From Polytrichum commune (lineage: Eukaryota; Streptophyta; Polytrichopsida; Polytrichales; Polytrichaceae), in the NCBI GenBank assembly GCA_950295325.1, contig OX485803.1:27030001-27094000 (forward strand): a stretch of 64,000 bases of DNA, read 5' to 3'. Positions within the stretch are counted from its first letter, which is position 1. Every line of letters begins with the position of its first letter. The notes beneath the pieces were generated by a model. It did not search any database. It worked only from the letters and a program-made list of their open reading frames with translations, and was not told the DNA's origin. Positions 21,387 to 31,770 of the stretch are shown piece by piece. Both the position numbers and the translations under genes were made by a program.

Positions 21387-23252
21387 TAACGTTGCTTTGA
21401 CATGTTTGTCATCTACTAAGCTTATAAGGTACACTAATTATCCCAATTAATATGTGTGTTACTATTTGGAGTTACACAGTGCAAGTATGATTGTTTGATG
21501 AGAATGTGATATTTTACCAAGCAAAGTCATTTATGTTTTCTATAATGTCCGAACATCCTTTTGACCTTTCATTAGTATAAATTGAACTCCTGAGTAAGAC
21601 GTAATTGCAATGCATAACTCTGAACAATATCACGCACTAATTGGGATAATCAATCCACTACGAACGGTGGGATCCGATTGCTACACTAAATAGTCCTATT
21701 GTTGTGGGCCATAGTAAATTTCTAGAGCCCATGCTAATTCTCATAATGAGATTTGATGTGGACCACATTCATCCTCAACCCATGTTAAATTTTTAGTAGG
21801 AAATTAGTGTGGGCCATATGAATTGTTTTTCTAGAAAATTGATGTGGGTGGTTATTTTGTGCAGTCTAGAAAAGTTTTCGCGTTCAGCTTGGTAGGAATA
21901 TCAAACACTTCTAGGAGATAATGTTAAGACTTTAAATAAGTTGTTGCATGTTATAGATGTGATATGGCTTGATCATAGTCTTTCATAGCAGCTAGTGATT
22001 CTCAACACTTTAGGAATATAAAGTTTTAGGGTTCAGGTTAATATTTTATGTCCTTCGATTGTCATGTCTATGTTTGTGTTGTTATGTTGGTTCAGGTTAA
22101 TATTTCATCTTGTTACTTTGTCGCCAATGTGTGTTTGGTTCTAGAATTGTTTGTACAGTTTTGTAGTTGGAGTTGGACATACTTTTCTAGTATTTATAAG
22201 TAATGTAGCTCATGCTAGAAAAACAAGGGCCCATAGATTTATGAGGAATCAAAAGATACCAAAAATGGATCAAAATTGCAATTCCTTATAATTCAAGGGT
22301 CTTGATAACTCCTACTTTCCAACATAATAACCCCATAATAATAAATGACTAATGCATGTGAATACAAACCATAAGAGAGGTGCAAAATGTATTGATTGGT
22401 AACAATGCAAATGACTATTATAAGTGAAGAGGATTGAATCTAATCTTTGATGATCAACATTAACTATTGGTGTTCATTCATTGTACATTGTAATTTTGTA
22501 CATTATGAAAAAAAAATCTTTTCTATCCATAACCACGTGATTGAGGTAAAGCCAAAAATTAAGATTTAAGTATATTTGGGTTTATGCATGAATTTTGGAC
22601 AGTTCTAGCCATCAATATGACGTACATTAGATCACGAAACTACACAAATATGGTGGTTGACAAACATGAAATACAAACATTTAAAGTTGTGGTTGTTATG
22701 TTGTTGCTTTTGTTGTTGTCATTGGATGTTTTTGCCCCCCACAGGTGCACATCCCTTGTTATTTTTGGACAAATGATTTGTCCAAATATACTTCAATGTC
22801 AGAGCAAAATTTGAATATGAAATGAGAGTTAGAAACATGTTTTAGTTCTGTTCTCAACGTTTGATGCTTCAAGTTTCCAATCCTACACATTATGAGGCTT
22901 TTCCAAAACAAAGCAAAATGCAAGTGCCGATATGTTTTATAAACCGTTACCCACAACACCACATCACCAAGACAATATCAAGAAAACAATTGGAATTTCG
23001 TGCTTTCAAAAGTTGCCAATAATTTGTTTCAAAAACACTCACAAAGTCAAGTCCCACAACATATAACAACCAACTTCCAAAATTTTGTATCTAAAAAAAT
23101 ACCATGAACCATCTGTTTTGTCTACCTATTTCAAAATCTTCACATATAAGCAAAGCTCACTACAATGAAGAAAGAAATGTTCAAATATACGAGACTAGAG
23201 CCACATAGGCTTGACAAATCAATAGAAATTTGTGTTACTCCAAACCAGGCAA
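21387..23252. other. intergenic repeats, no gene seen
   Basis: AT-rich sequence. At 21682 a cTAcactaaatagtcctattg end resembles the terminal repeats of the Stowaway-like element at 23439, and its inverse recurs near 63555-63577, so decayed members of that family are present. Open frames here are short and featureless. Confidence 0.4.
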
Positions 23253-23309
23253 ATGACCCACGTAAGGTAAAGACCCAAACACTCGGCCTATGATGTGGCC
23301 TTGTTGGAG
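23253..23309 (-). pseudogene. decayed fragment of a second SEC11-like gene
   Basis: On the minus strand these 57 nt translate to LQQGHIIGRVFGSLPYVGH, matching LQQHDIIGRVFWSLPYVGR of the SEC11-like gene at 24280-24909 and the conserved H-H-I-M/I-G-R...LPYVG block of signal peptidase catalytic subunits. The surrounding sequence has no open frame, although weak similarity may extend to about 23360. It is a relic of a local or dispersed duplication. Confidence 0.6.
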
Positions 23310-23438
23310 TCATACCCGAGTTTTCTTGTGTTCAACCAACTATTACCATTAACATTTCAATCTACCTATTAAAAAACGTCTCAAAGGGCCCAATCAAACC
23401 TCACCACAATCACAATGAACGGGAAGGACCGACCACTA

Positions 23439-23673
23439 CACTATTTTGTCTAATTAGTGTGGTCCACACTAATTTTTTACTACTTGCATTTGTTAACGTT
23501 AGTAATTTTGTAGTACTTGCCTTGTTTTGATTTTTCATCCAAATATGCAGACAAAAAAACCCCACACTAATTTTTCACACTGAAAATTACAATGGGCAGT
23601 TCAAATCATACTATAAAAAATAGCATGGATAATTGGGAATTAATGTGGCCCACACTAATTAGACAAAACAATG
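23439..23673. mobile_element. Stowaway-like MITE, TSD TA
   Basis: The ends CACTATTTTGTCTAATTAGT and the inverse of CATTGTTTTGTCTAATTAGT are imperfect 24-28 bp terminal inverted repeats, each flanked by TA (23437-23438 and 23674-23675). The length is 235 bp, with internal inverted copies of cacactaatttt. TA duplication and small size fit Tc1/mariner-derived Stowaway elements; it has no coding capacity. Confidence 0.6.
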
Positions 23674-23688
23674 TAGTTACCTATGAAC

Positions 23689-23870
23689 TAGTTGAGTTTG
23701 AGAAATAACCAATCGAAGTTCAAGACTTCATGAAAATTACCCATCATTTAAGAGGAATCTATAGAATATACCTCTTGTCAACCGGTTACCGAAGCATGTC
23801 AACATGTAACCGGTTGGACTTAGAAACACTAGGGTCTTGACCAACCATGCTCAAAACCCTCCCCGGACAG
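23689..23870 (+). repeat. dispersed repeat family 2, copy A
   Basis: This matches about 39991-40165 on the plus strand and 46690-46850 on the minus strand. Shared features are gttgagtttgagaaa...tcggttgaagttcaagac, a tatagaatacacct segment, and an aaccggttacat...catgtaac part. Its type is unknown. Confidence 0.6.
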
Positions 23871-24279
23871 TGTACAATCAAGAAAGAGAAAAAACTCTAG
23901 CACAACAAGTGTTCACCGATATGTGTATAAGCCCTTAATAACACATCTCAAAATGCTCGGTTGGAAATCCAAACCCTAACGGTTACTACACTAGGGCGTT
24001 TGCGGCACCATCCACTACTTGTCTATTGAACAACTCCACACACTTCACAACCCTATTCTTCACATTCATAAACTCATAACCTCCATCCATATCATCTTCA
24101 AGAAACATCCCACTAATATTATTTTCCAAAAATTAGAAGCTTCATTTTTAAACGATTAAAACAAAGTAACAACCGATGTACTTAACTTAAGATCTCGCTT
24201 GTCTCATGCCCTACTCCCTCCTCCTAACTCTCCCTTGGCCCCCATGCCGCAAGGTAGTCGACTTTTTGAACACTCGGTT

Positions 24280-24909
24280 TTAATCTCTTGCTTGTTGAGC
24301 GGGGTTATTCATGTTGGCGTTCCTTACAACACGAGCTTCCAATTTTGTCTTCAAGTATATGAGAAAAATGGAAATCGTGCCATGAAAAGCCACCAAATAG
24401 AACAAAGTGCGCTCCTTTAAGGCCCCAAAATTCACAAAGCGGCCCACATAAGGTAGAGACCAAAACACGCGGCCAATGATGTCATGTTGTTGAAGCCACA
24501 ATTGGTTATTGTTAGTGTAATGAGGCCATGCCACATGGGCGTCTCCTTGTGTGAGAAACCATGCACCCGCCGATGTGGCATTATCATACACCCCGATGAC
24601 TCGGTGGAAAGAGGGCCTCTTGGGACCAAGGACATTCGATAGAACCACGTCACCAACATTGATGGCCGCATTCCTATGGTGAATGAAGAGGGTGTCCCCG
24701 GCCATGATGTTGCATTCCTTGAAGTCCGAGTGCATGATAACAATTGGATTTGGAACCCCGGTGACGAACTCCAACACGAGGCTAAAGCTTACGGCCAATA
24801 TTCCCAAGCTAAGCACGATGAGGAATTCCTTGACAACTCGCTTGAAGAAGATCATGGCGTTTGATCTCTTCCTCCTTCGCACATGCTCACCCCTTGTGAT
24901 TCCCTCCAT
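24280..24909 (-). CDS. SEC11-like signal peptidase subunit lacking the catalytic Ser (intronless)
   Basis: A 209-residue open frame is read from the ATG at 24909; an upstream in-frame extension has no ATG. It aligns end to end with SEC11, the ER signal peptidase catalytic subunit. There is a basic N-terminus (HVRRRKRS), one N-terminal membrane anchor (FLIVLSLGILAVSFSLVLEFVTG), then box C/D (FHRVIGVYD) with the conserved His, TQGD with the conserved Asp, and HDIIGRVFWSLPYVGR. Box B is altered: the S-G-S-M-E-P-G expected before GD[IT]LF[LI] reads SDFKECN, which puts Phe at the nucleophilic serine. A second hydrophobic segment and a hydrophilic 25-residue tail follow. No introns interrupt it, unlike the plant SEC11 genes I know of, which suggests a retrocopy. 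Catalysis by the normal Ser/His mechanism is unlikely; it could be a regulatory paralogue or a slowly decaying copy. Confidence 0.8.
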   Translation of the reverse strand: MEGITRGEHVRRRKRSNAMIFFKRVVKEFLIVLSLGILAVSFSLVLEFVTGVPNPIVIMHSDFKECNIMAGDTLFIHHRNAAINVGDVVLSNVLGPKRPSFHRVIGVYDNATSAGAWFLTQGDAHVAWPHYTNNNQLWLQQHDIIGRVFWSLPYVGRFVNFGALKERTLFYLVAFHGTISIFLIYLKTKLEARVVRNANMNNPAQQARD

Positions 24910-25042
24910 ATCTACTTGCTTCTCTTGTGGGTTGTGGGTTGCACAAACCAAACCACAACACAATATATTTACTAAGTTGGAAGCTCAACACTTGAACATG
25001 TAGGCACATGAATAAAGGACTTTGTTTTCTCCCGCAAGATCA

Positions 25043-25051
25043 TATTTATAG
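25043..25051 (-). promoter_or_regulatory. possible TATA box of the SEC11-like gene
   Basis: On the minus strand, CTATAAATA lies about 134 nt before the ATG, within an AT-rich region. It matches the plant TATA consensus and would give a leader of about 100 nt. The AT-rich context weakens the call. Confidence 0.35.
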
Positions 25052-25095
25052 GTTTTAAGGCATTATAAATATATGATTATAGAAAAGTAAAAAAT

Positions 25096-25134
25096 CTATA
25101 TATATATATATATATATATATACATACATACATA
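25096..25134. repeat. (TA)n/(CATA)n microsatellite
   Basis: About 13 TA dinucleotides followed by three CATA units, upstream of the SEC11-like gene. Confidence 0.9.
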
Positions 25135-25777
25135 CTTAAACTTAGAAGAAGAAGAAAAGTAAAATTTTGATTTTACATTATTCAAGAGTCTAGTATTTAG
25201 TTTTTAAGTTTCTTTCATTGGTTAAGTTCAATGAGATCAATGTCCTGCAAGTCCTTGCAATAGTATCAAGATTTCTTTGTTGGGCTTTAGATGGTCAAGG
25301 GAAATTAACTTCAATCCAACCAAAAACAAAATACCCCAAGAAACCTCACACACACATATCATCTCCTCACAAACTATCCCGCATCACTGAGGCGTTGTGA
25401 GTGAGCCTGGTGTGGTCGCAAGCATGGTGCATCTGGGCCGTCAGTCCACTGAGGCCCATTCAAAGGACCTTAATGGTCCTCGTCCGCCACCTAGGTGGGT
25501 GGGACATGCCATAACAGAGGAAATGGACGCATACTAGGGCCTAGGCTACCTAGGTACGTGTGCTTGAAATGTTGGGTTTAGTAGCTAGTTAGCTAACCGG
25601 GATAATCAGTGCTAGGAGACTAACGAGTGGCCTACATAGTATGAGCCGGGTTTAGTACCTAGTTAGCTAGCTTGCCGGGCTAATCAAGGGCTAGGCTTCT
25701 ATTGAGATAGGCTACATAGTAGGAGTAGGCCTAGGTAGATTGGGATTGCTAACTAGTGGGTAGGTACTAACTAGGTA

Positions 25778-26548
25778 TTGTTCTCCCCCTTTAGTATGAC
25801 ACGTTTGAAAACACAAAAAATGTCGTATTATCGAGGTGTCATCTTCTCGTTAATATGACAAATGGCATAAAATTGTCGTACTATTGAGGGAATACAAAAA
25901 TACAAGTACTATGAGCTTTAAAATATATATAACAAGTTTAAGCAATATAGATGGAATGAAACAATAACTTATAACTCCAAACATATATGAATATTCTCAA
26001 GACCTCTTGAAATAAGAGTCCAAAGATCTATGGTGTTGCCTACCCAAGTTAGCAACTGTCATCTTATCTAAATTACCTACTAACTTTTGAAAAATAATAA
26101 TTTCATTAACACCAAAATATAAAGAGTTGTCTAATAAGAAATTAGACAACAATGATGCATGACATTTAGCATCATCAAGTTTTACTATAGGTGGAACAAC
26201 ATCATGAGTACAAGGCAACATACTAGGCAGGAAGCCACTCTAACCCTAACCATGTCCATTCTACACTAGTAACCCTAATTCTCATTAAGTTCCCAATGAT
26301 AAGTGAAGTTCCCAAGGAGTTCCCAAGTGAAAATGGATGTATTTTAGATGTACATGACATAGATGAAAAGAATTTTAGCATTAACTACCTCTTTCATATG
26401 ACAAAATGGAGATTCTAAATGTCGCATTATCGAGTGTCGTAGTCGTATAAAAGAGGGAGTTTTGAACTAAAAAGTTTGGTGGTGCAAAAATGTGTCATAA
26501 TATCAAGGGTGTCGTATAAACGGGTGTCATATTAACGAGGTTAGACTG
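25778..26548 (-). mobile_element. pogo/Tigger-like DNA transposon derivative 1
   Basis: The element is 771 bp, flanked by TA at 25776-25777 and 26549-26550. Its minus-strand start reads CAGTCTAACCTCGTTAATAT, the cagt..aacctcg..aat pattern typical of Tigger/pogo ends. The other end reads TTGTTCTCCCCCTTTAGTATGAC. It is collinear with, but opposite in orientation to, the element at 29125-30038. The inside keeps the C-terminal part of a transposase, so it is an internally deleted, non-autonomous copy. Confidence 0.75.
25997..26221 (-). pseudogene. transposase C-terminal remnant (Tigger-like)
   Basis: A minus-strand frame carries DDAKCHASLLSNFLLDNSLY followed by VNEIIIFQKLVGNLDKM and a tail RQHHRSLDSYFKRS. 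The related copy at 29503-29800 has the same pieces behind an acidic stretch. The DDE catalytic core is absent. It resembles the acidic C-terminal end of Tigger/CENP-B-type transposases. Confidence 0.55.
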
Positions 26549-29124
26549 TAGTTACTAGTCCCTTCTCATGAAATCTTCAGTAATGCTCAAACTTTAACTT
26601 TAACTTGCCACTCGGTGAAACAAATTGTCATTATTACATGAGCCCTTTCACAAAATTGGTTTTCTCTTGTTTAAATCTCTAATCTTGTATTTTTGTTGCT
26701 CAAGTAAGATATGTAAGTCAAGCCGATCCAATGGAAGGGAGGGAATTATTATACATGAGCGTGTCTCTCATTCATCCAACATACAAGCCCTAAACTAGTA
26801 TGTAGTTCGGAGGTTACCTTTTTTTTTGTTAATTTGACACCGGAATTAGTTTTAAAGACTCTGAAATTACTCTTTCGAACGTCATTTGAGATGAATCAAC
26901 AACAAGCCTATAGGGGGATAAATTTTTGAGTTGGATGGATGAGAGGCTATATTTAGTCAAAGTATATGAAACATGCAATGAGTGCAAGATAATTAGCAAA
27001 TCCGAATCGTGCATGTAGCCAAATTTGATGTGTGAAAGCTTGTCGATGGTGCTCCCTATTATTTGATCAGACGTGCGACGTGTTATGACTGGTGGCAAAT
27101 CCTTTACCATCATTTATTACAAACCTTCGCTCATAGAATGTGAGGGGCTCTATAATGTGGCATTTGCAAAAGAAATGGCAACCTTAAGTCAACAAACGAT
27201 TCTTTTGTGTTCACTTTTCAAGTAAACTCTTCTTCTTTTTGATATTTTTATTTTCACAAAAAATTTAATTGAAGACTTAGATGGTTAACCAAAAATAAAG
27301 TCTTTCTCATTATGTATTAAATTTTTTTTGTAATTTTCTTACATCATATTGTCAGTCCACCTTTGAAGGAATTAACTTGTATTTAGATGATTCTAGATAT
27401 TCTAGTGAATTCCGAACGAAATTGTCGCCGCACCTCCGCTTCGATGTCTCCACTATGGTGCCAAATGTTTTGCACACATCGTGTCCATAGTCTTCTAAAT
27501 TGAAATCACCTACATATTGGCAGCATGGTGAGTATAAATAAAAATACTTAAAGTGCAAGTCTTTACATTTTTAGAAATTTCTTGCTTATTTCCAAACTCA
27601 TCAAAAGTCTAGAATTACCTAAATACCAATTAATTTAATTTTGAGAGACTAAAGATGATACCAAAATTTTATTGTCTAATAAAATCTTTATGAAAATAAT
27701 TCTAAAAATATAAATATTTTATAACATACTTATTAAGTATTGCATAGAATTAATCCCAATAACAAATTGTGTGGCAAAGCTCCATATAATGGACCACATT
27801 ATTCACCATAATAATTGTTTACACCACCTCAAACAAATGGATTGAGCTAACTATCCACAAGTGATGAGCAGGTTTTGGCATTTTGGTGCCAATATGCTAA
27901 TTCTTGAGGTGATACATTGAAAGTTGTAGAGGTTTCGACCAATAAAAAAATAACACGTGGCACTTTACTTTGATTTTGATTTAAAATTTTGTTGAACATG
28001 TTGATCACCTACAATATTATTCAAGTTTTGGACCTTGAAACGGTTGGAACATTGGAATCAAACCCTTGTCTTCTTTTGGTTACAATATATATATACCAAA
28101 GAGGAACTAACAAGGTTAATAACATGATTTCTTTTTCATTACGACGCTTAATCTTTAAATGTCCAAGAGGCCTATATAGGCTTTTATAATGCATTCATCA
28201 TACACTTAATAACCTACATAATCACGTTTTTAGCAAAACGCGCAATCTTTGACCCTTATTTGAATTGTATGACTCGCTTCTAACATTCTCATAACCATCA
28301 AAATGATCAATCTCAAGTGTAGAATATGCATTGTATGAATCAATAAGATTCTAACCATCAATAAGTCCATGAGATTTTGTTCAATCATTACATTGGTTCT
28401 TTAAAATTGTGTCAAATGAACAATTTCGATTTTGTGGCTTGGAAGTTCCAAATTTGGGTAGATCATGTCATCCAAAATTAGAGAAAACAAAAATTTAATG
28501 AGGGCAACCACTTTTTGATGACCTACATTGCAAGGATGGCCAAACTCAAAGAAAAATTGTCACATGAGGTGAATGTCTAATATTGGAATATGATATGCAA
28601 AAGATAGTTGCCCAAGAATATATAAGGGGCAAGGCAAAGAGTACATTTCAACAATGCAAAACAACCATGGTCCTTCAAGGTTGATTGCTTGAAGATGATT
28701 TCATTTGTTTTGGAGCTCAATTACATTGTTTATATATGTGTGTGTGGGGGGGGGGGGACATTATTAGAGGATTATGCACACTAAAAAATTTGGGTATGAT
28801 TTTGTGGGTGCACGTTATTGACCAACCCACAATATGTAATATCATATTTTTATTGGATTGAGAATAGTCCTATGTATTGCTATCCATTTGGCAAGTGGCT
28901 TTCTTTCCTTGAAGTTAGCAAATGCTTATTAAAGTTGCCAAGAAGTTGAAAGAATGAGAAGGTGCAAAGAAGGTGCATAGAACTCACTCACGTAGTACCC
29001 ACTAACTAGCGTTGCAAGCTATTTTCATGCGTGATGGTGTACATTGTGGGCCACCTTGTAGGGTTGCGAAGGGTAAACCACAATGCAGATGTACCCATTA
29101 TATTTATCATAATCAATGTAAGTA
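26549..29124. other. AT-rich spacer between the two Tigger-like copies
   Basis: No gene seen. It contains a dispersed repeat (26717-26950, also at 43085-43330) and a 12-base G run after (TG)n at 28738-28757. The short open frames here have no recognisable motif. Confidence 0.45.
26717..26950 (+). repeat. dispersed repeat family 3, copy A
   Basis: This matches 43085-43330 with substitutions and indels. Shared pieces include ctctcattcat, gtcatttgagatgaatc, caacaa.cctataggggg and gttggatggatga. No coding frame. Confidence 0.6.
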
Positions 29125-30038
29125 CAGTCTAACCTCGGTAATACGACACTCGTTTATAGGACACCCTCAATGTTACGACACATTTTTGTGAGACCAAGCT
29201 TTTTAGTTCCAAACTCCCTCTTTTGTACGACTACGACACTCGATAATGGGACATTCAGAATCTCCGTTTTTTCATATTAAAGAGGTAGTTAATGCTAAAA
29301 TTCCTTTCATCTATGTTATGTACATCTAAAATACATCCATTTTCACTTGGGAACTACTTGGGAACTTCACTTATCATTGGGAACTTAATGAGAAATAGGG
29401 CTACTAGTGTAGAATGGACATGGTTAGGGTTAAAGTGGCCTCTTGCCTAAGTATGTTGTCTTGTACTCATGGTGGTACTCATGGTGATACTCATGTACTC
29501 ATATGGAAGGGGAAGATATTATTGAGCTAGAATTGAGTATTGATGAGTTGGTGGATGCGGCTTTGGGAACCAATTATGCACAAGACTTTGATCTTATTGT
29601 TGATTTAGATTCAGTAGATGTGGATGATGTTGCTCCACCTACATTAAAGCTTCGTGATGCTAAACGTCATGCATCATTGTTGTCTAGTTTCTGTATAAGT
29701 TAATGTTAATGAAATTATTAGTTCAAAAGTTAGTAGGGAATTTAGATAAGATGACAATTGCTAACTTGGGTAGGCAACACCAAAGATCTTTGGAGTCTTA
29801 TTTCAAGAGTTCTTGAGAATATTTGTATTTTTTTGGAGTTATAAGTTACTATTTCACACCATCTATATTGCTTAAACTCATTGTATATATTTTTGAGCTC
29901 ATATTACTTATGATTTCGTATTTCCTCAAAATACAAAAGCTTTACGCCATTTGACATATTAATGAGAAGACGACACCTCGATAATACGACTTTTCTTTTT
30001 GTGTTTCCCAAACGGGTCATACTAAAGAGGGAGAACAG
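29125..30038 (+). mobile_element. pogo/Tigger-like DNA transposon derivative 2
   Basis: This 914-bp element begins CAGTCTAACCTCGGTAATAC and ends with the inverse of CTGTTCTCCCTCTTTAGTATG, with TA on both sides (29123-29124 and 30039-30040). It is longer than derivative 1 at 25778-26548 and includes more of the transposase C-terminus. Both copies share the interior gaagttcccaa...tcccaatgataagtgaagttccc in opposite orientation. Confidence 0.8.
29503..29703 (+). pseudogene. transposase C-terminal remnant (Tigger-like), acidic tail
   Basis: The frame of 66 codons is acidic (EGEDIIELELSIDELVDAAL and DFDLIVDLDSVDVDDVAPP), then LKLRDAKRHASLLSSF. A frameshift follows, because the next conserved part (NEIISSK...LVGNLDKMTIANLGRQHQRS) continues in another frame to about 29810. 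Aspartate-rich linkers before the C-terminal helix are common in pogo/Tigger transposases. Confidence 0.55.
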
Positions 30039-30484
30039 TAATGGAATGAACTTCTTGAAGTCTACTTTAACAATAGTTACACGTTACTTACCATCTATTC
30101 TTTTCCATTTCACGCACATCAAAGACAATCAGAAATTGCACTAATCATTGCATTTGCAAACTTTGTAGATCTAAGATTTCAGCCACTCCATTGCATGTTA
30201 TTCTATCTACATGGCATTCTCATAGTTAGATCAAATTGCTGTTACCAAGGAATTTTCATACATAGTCTGCAATTTCTTTGATTTTGAGACCTATTTCATA
30301 ATCGTTATAATTTAATTTGTCATTTTAAGTTCTAATACGGAAGATATCTCTTGTATTGTTAATCATCAAATTTCTAGAATAGGTTAATGCTTAGCTTACT
30401 CCAAAAATAATAGTGGTAAAACCATATTATGAATGAGTGGTGAAATTGAGGATGCGAGCTATGGTTGAACACTTACAAATAAAC

Positions 30485-31770
30485 TTATTCAATGGGCTAG
30501 GGTGAACCAGCACCTACACTCCTACCTTCAGGGGATGAAGGCCTCGCGGATGACACTGAAAACGTCATCCTTCTTTATGGGAAAGCCCCCCGACATTTTT
30601 TCTGCACCCAACCGAAAACTGCTGCCCGCCCGCCCGATTTCAAAAAAACTAGTGTACTTGCATTTTTGAAGGCTACTTGTCCACAAATCCCATATTGAGT
30701 GCACTTCATTTTCAAGGTCTCCAATCCAATATATATGTTCACTTCCATTGAGTAAATAAGCAATTGACTAGATTTCATTTTCAAAGTGAAACTGTCAATA
30801 AAGCATGCAATTAACTTGGAAGTCAAAAACATTACAAAATCCTCATTAATACTGAGGTTATAATTTTTGTCACTTACAATTGAAAGGGACCTTGTCATTC
30901 TAAAATGAAACTAAAATTCATTATTTATTTTATTTATTTATAATATTATAATATAGTTAATACCTTCTACTATCACAAAGTTTCCATACGCATTTAAACT
31001 AGTTAAGTAAGATTGAATGCAACTGGAGTTAATTCCATTTAAATCATGACTAATTCCAGTAAGTACATTTTATAAGTAATTAGGGTTAATTAATTTGGTA
31101 CGCATATTTTCTGACTTAATTGGGCTTGAATACGATTCATTAGGATTAACCAGAAATTATTAGACTTAGTTGCATTCAATCTTACTTTACTAGTTTAAAT
31201 GCGTATGAAAACTTTGTGATTGTAGAAGGTATTAAATATATAATAGTATAGTATAGTATAGTATAGTATATACTATATTAAAATACATTATACTAGAATA
31301 CATTATATTATATTATAAATAAATAACTAACTAATGAATTTTAGTTTCATTTTAGAATGACAAGGTCCCTTTCAATTGTAAGTGACAAAAATTATAACCT
31401 CAGTATTAATGAGGATTTTGTAATGTTTTTGACTTCCAAGTTAATTGCATGCTTTATTGACGGTTTCACTTTGAAAATGAAATCTAGTCAATTGCTAATT
31501 TACTCAATGGAAGTGAACATATATATTGGATTGGAGACCTTGAAAATGAAGTGCACTCAATATGGGATTTGTGAACAAGTAGCCTTCAAAAATGCAAGCA
31601 CACTAGTTTTTTTGAAATCGGGCGGGCGGGCGGCAGTTTTCGGTCGGGTGCAGAAAAAATGTCGGGGGGCTTTCCCATAAAGAAGGATGACGTTTTCAGT
31701 GTCATCCGCGAGGCCTTCATTCCCTGAAGGTACGAGTGTAGGTGCTGGTTCACCCTAGCCCATTGAATAA
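30485..31770. mobile_element. 1.29-kb fold-back (near-palindromic) element
   Basis: The sequence from ttattcaatgggctaggg at 30485 is repeated inverted, ending at 31770. The outer arms (about 410 bp, 30485-30900 and 31355-31770) are nearly identical, and the inner arms (to about 31026 and 31150) are alignable with more changes and a TATAG microsatellite in the right arm; the loop is about 120 bp. Each arm contains the same 107-codon open frame (30575-30898 minus; 31357-31680 plus), differing at three residues. I find no flanking direct duplication, so I cannot assign a superfamily. It could be a fold-back transposon or a recent inverted duplication. Confidence 0.8.
31245..31271. repeat. (TATAG)n microsatellite
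   Basis: Five to six TATAG units in the right inner arm of the fold-back element. Confidence 0.85.

Noticed and set aside
23434-23678. CACTA-transposon reading of the element starting cactacac
   Set aside because: The other end reads tagtt and the flanking triplets (gac and acc) do not match. The TA-flanked Stowaway-like reading fits both ends better.
30575-31680. Two 107-codon frames with almost the same translation, possibly a conserved protein
   Set aside because: They are mirror copies in the arms of one palindrome, so the similarity comes from DNA duplication. The translation has no motif and no paired splice or start signals.
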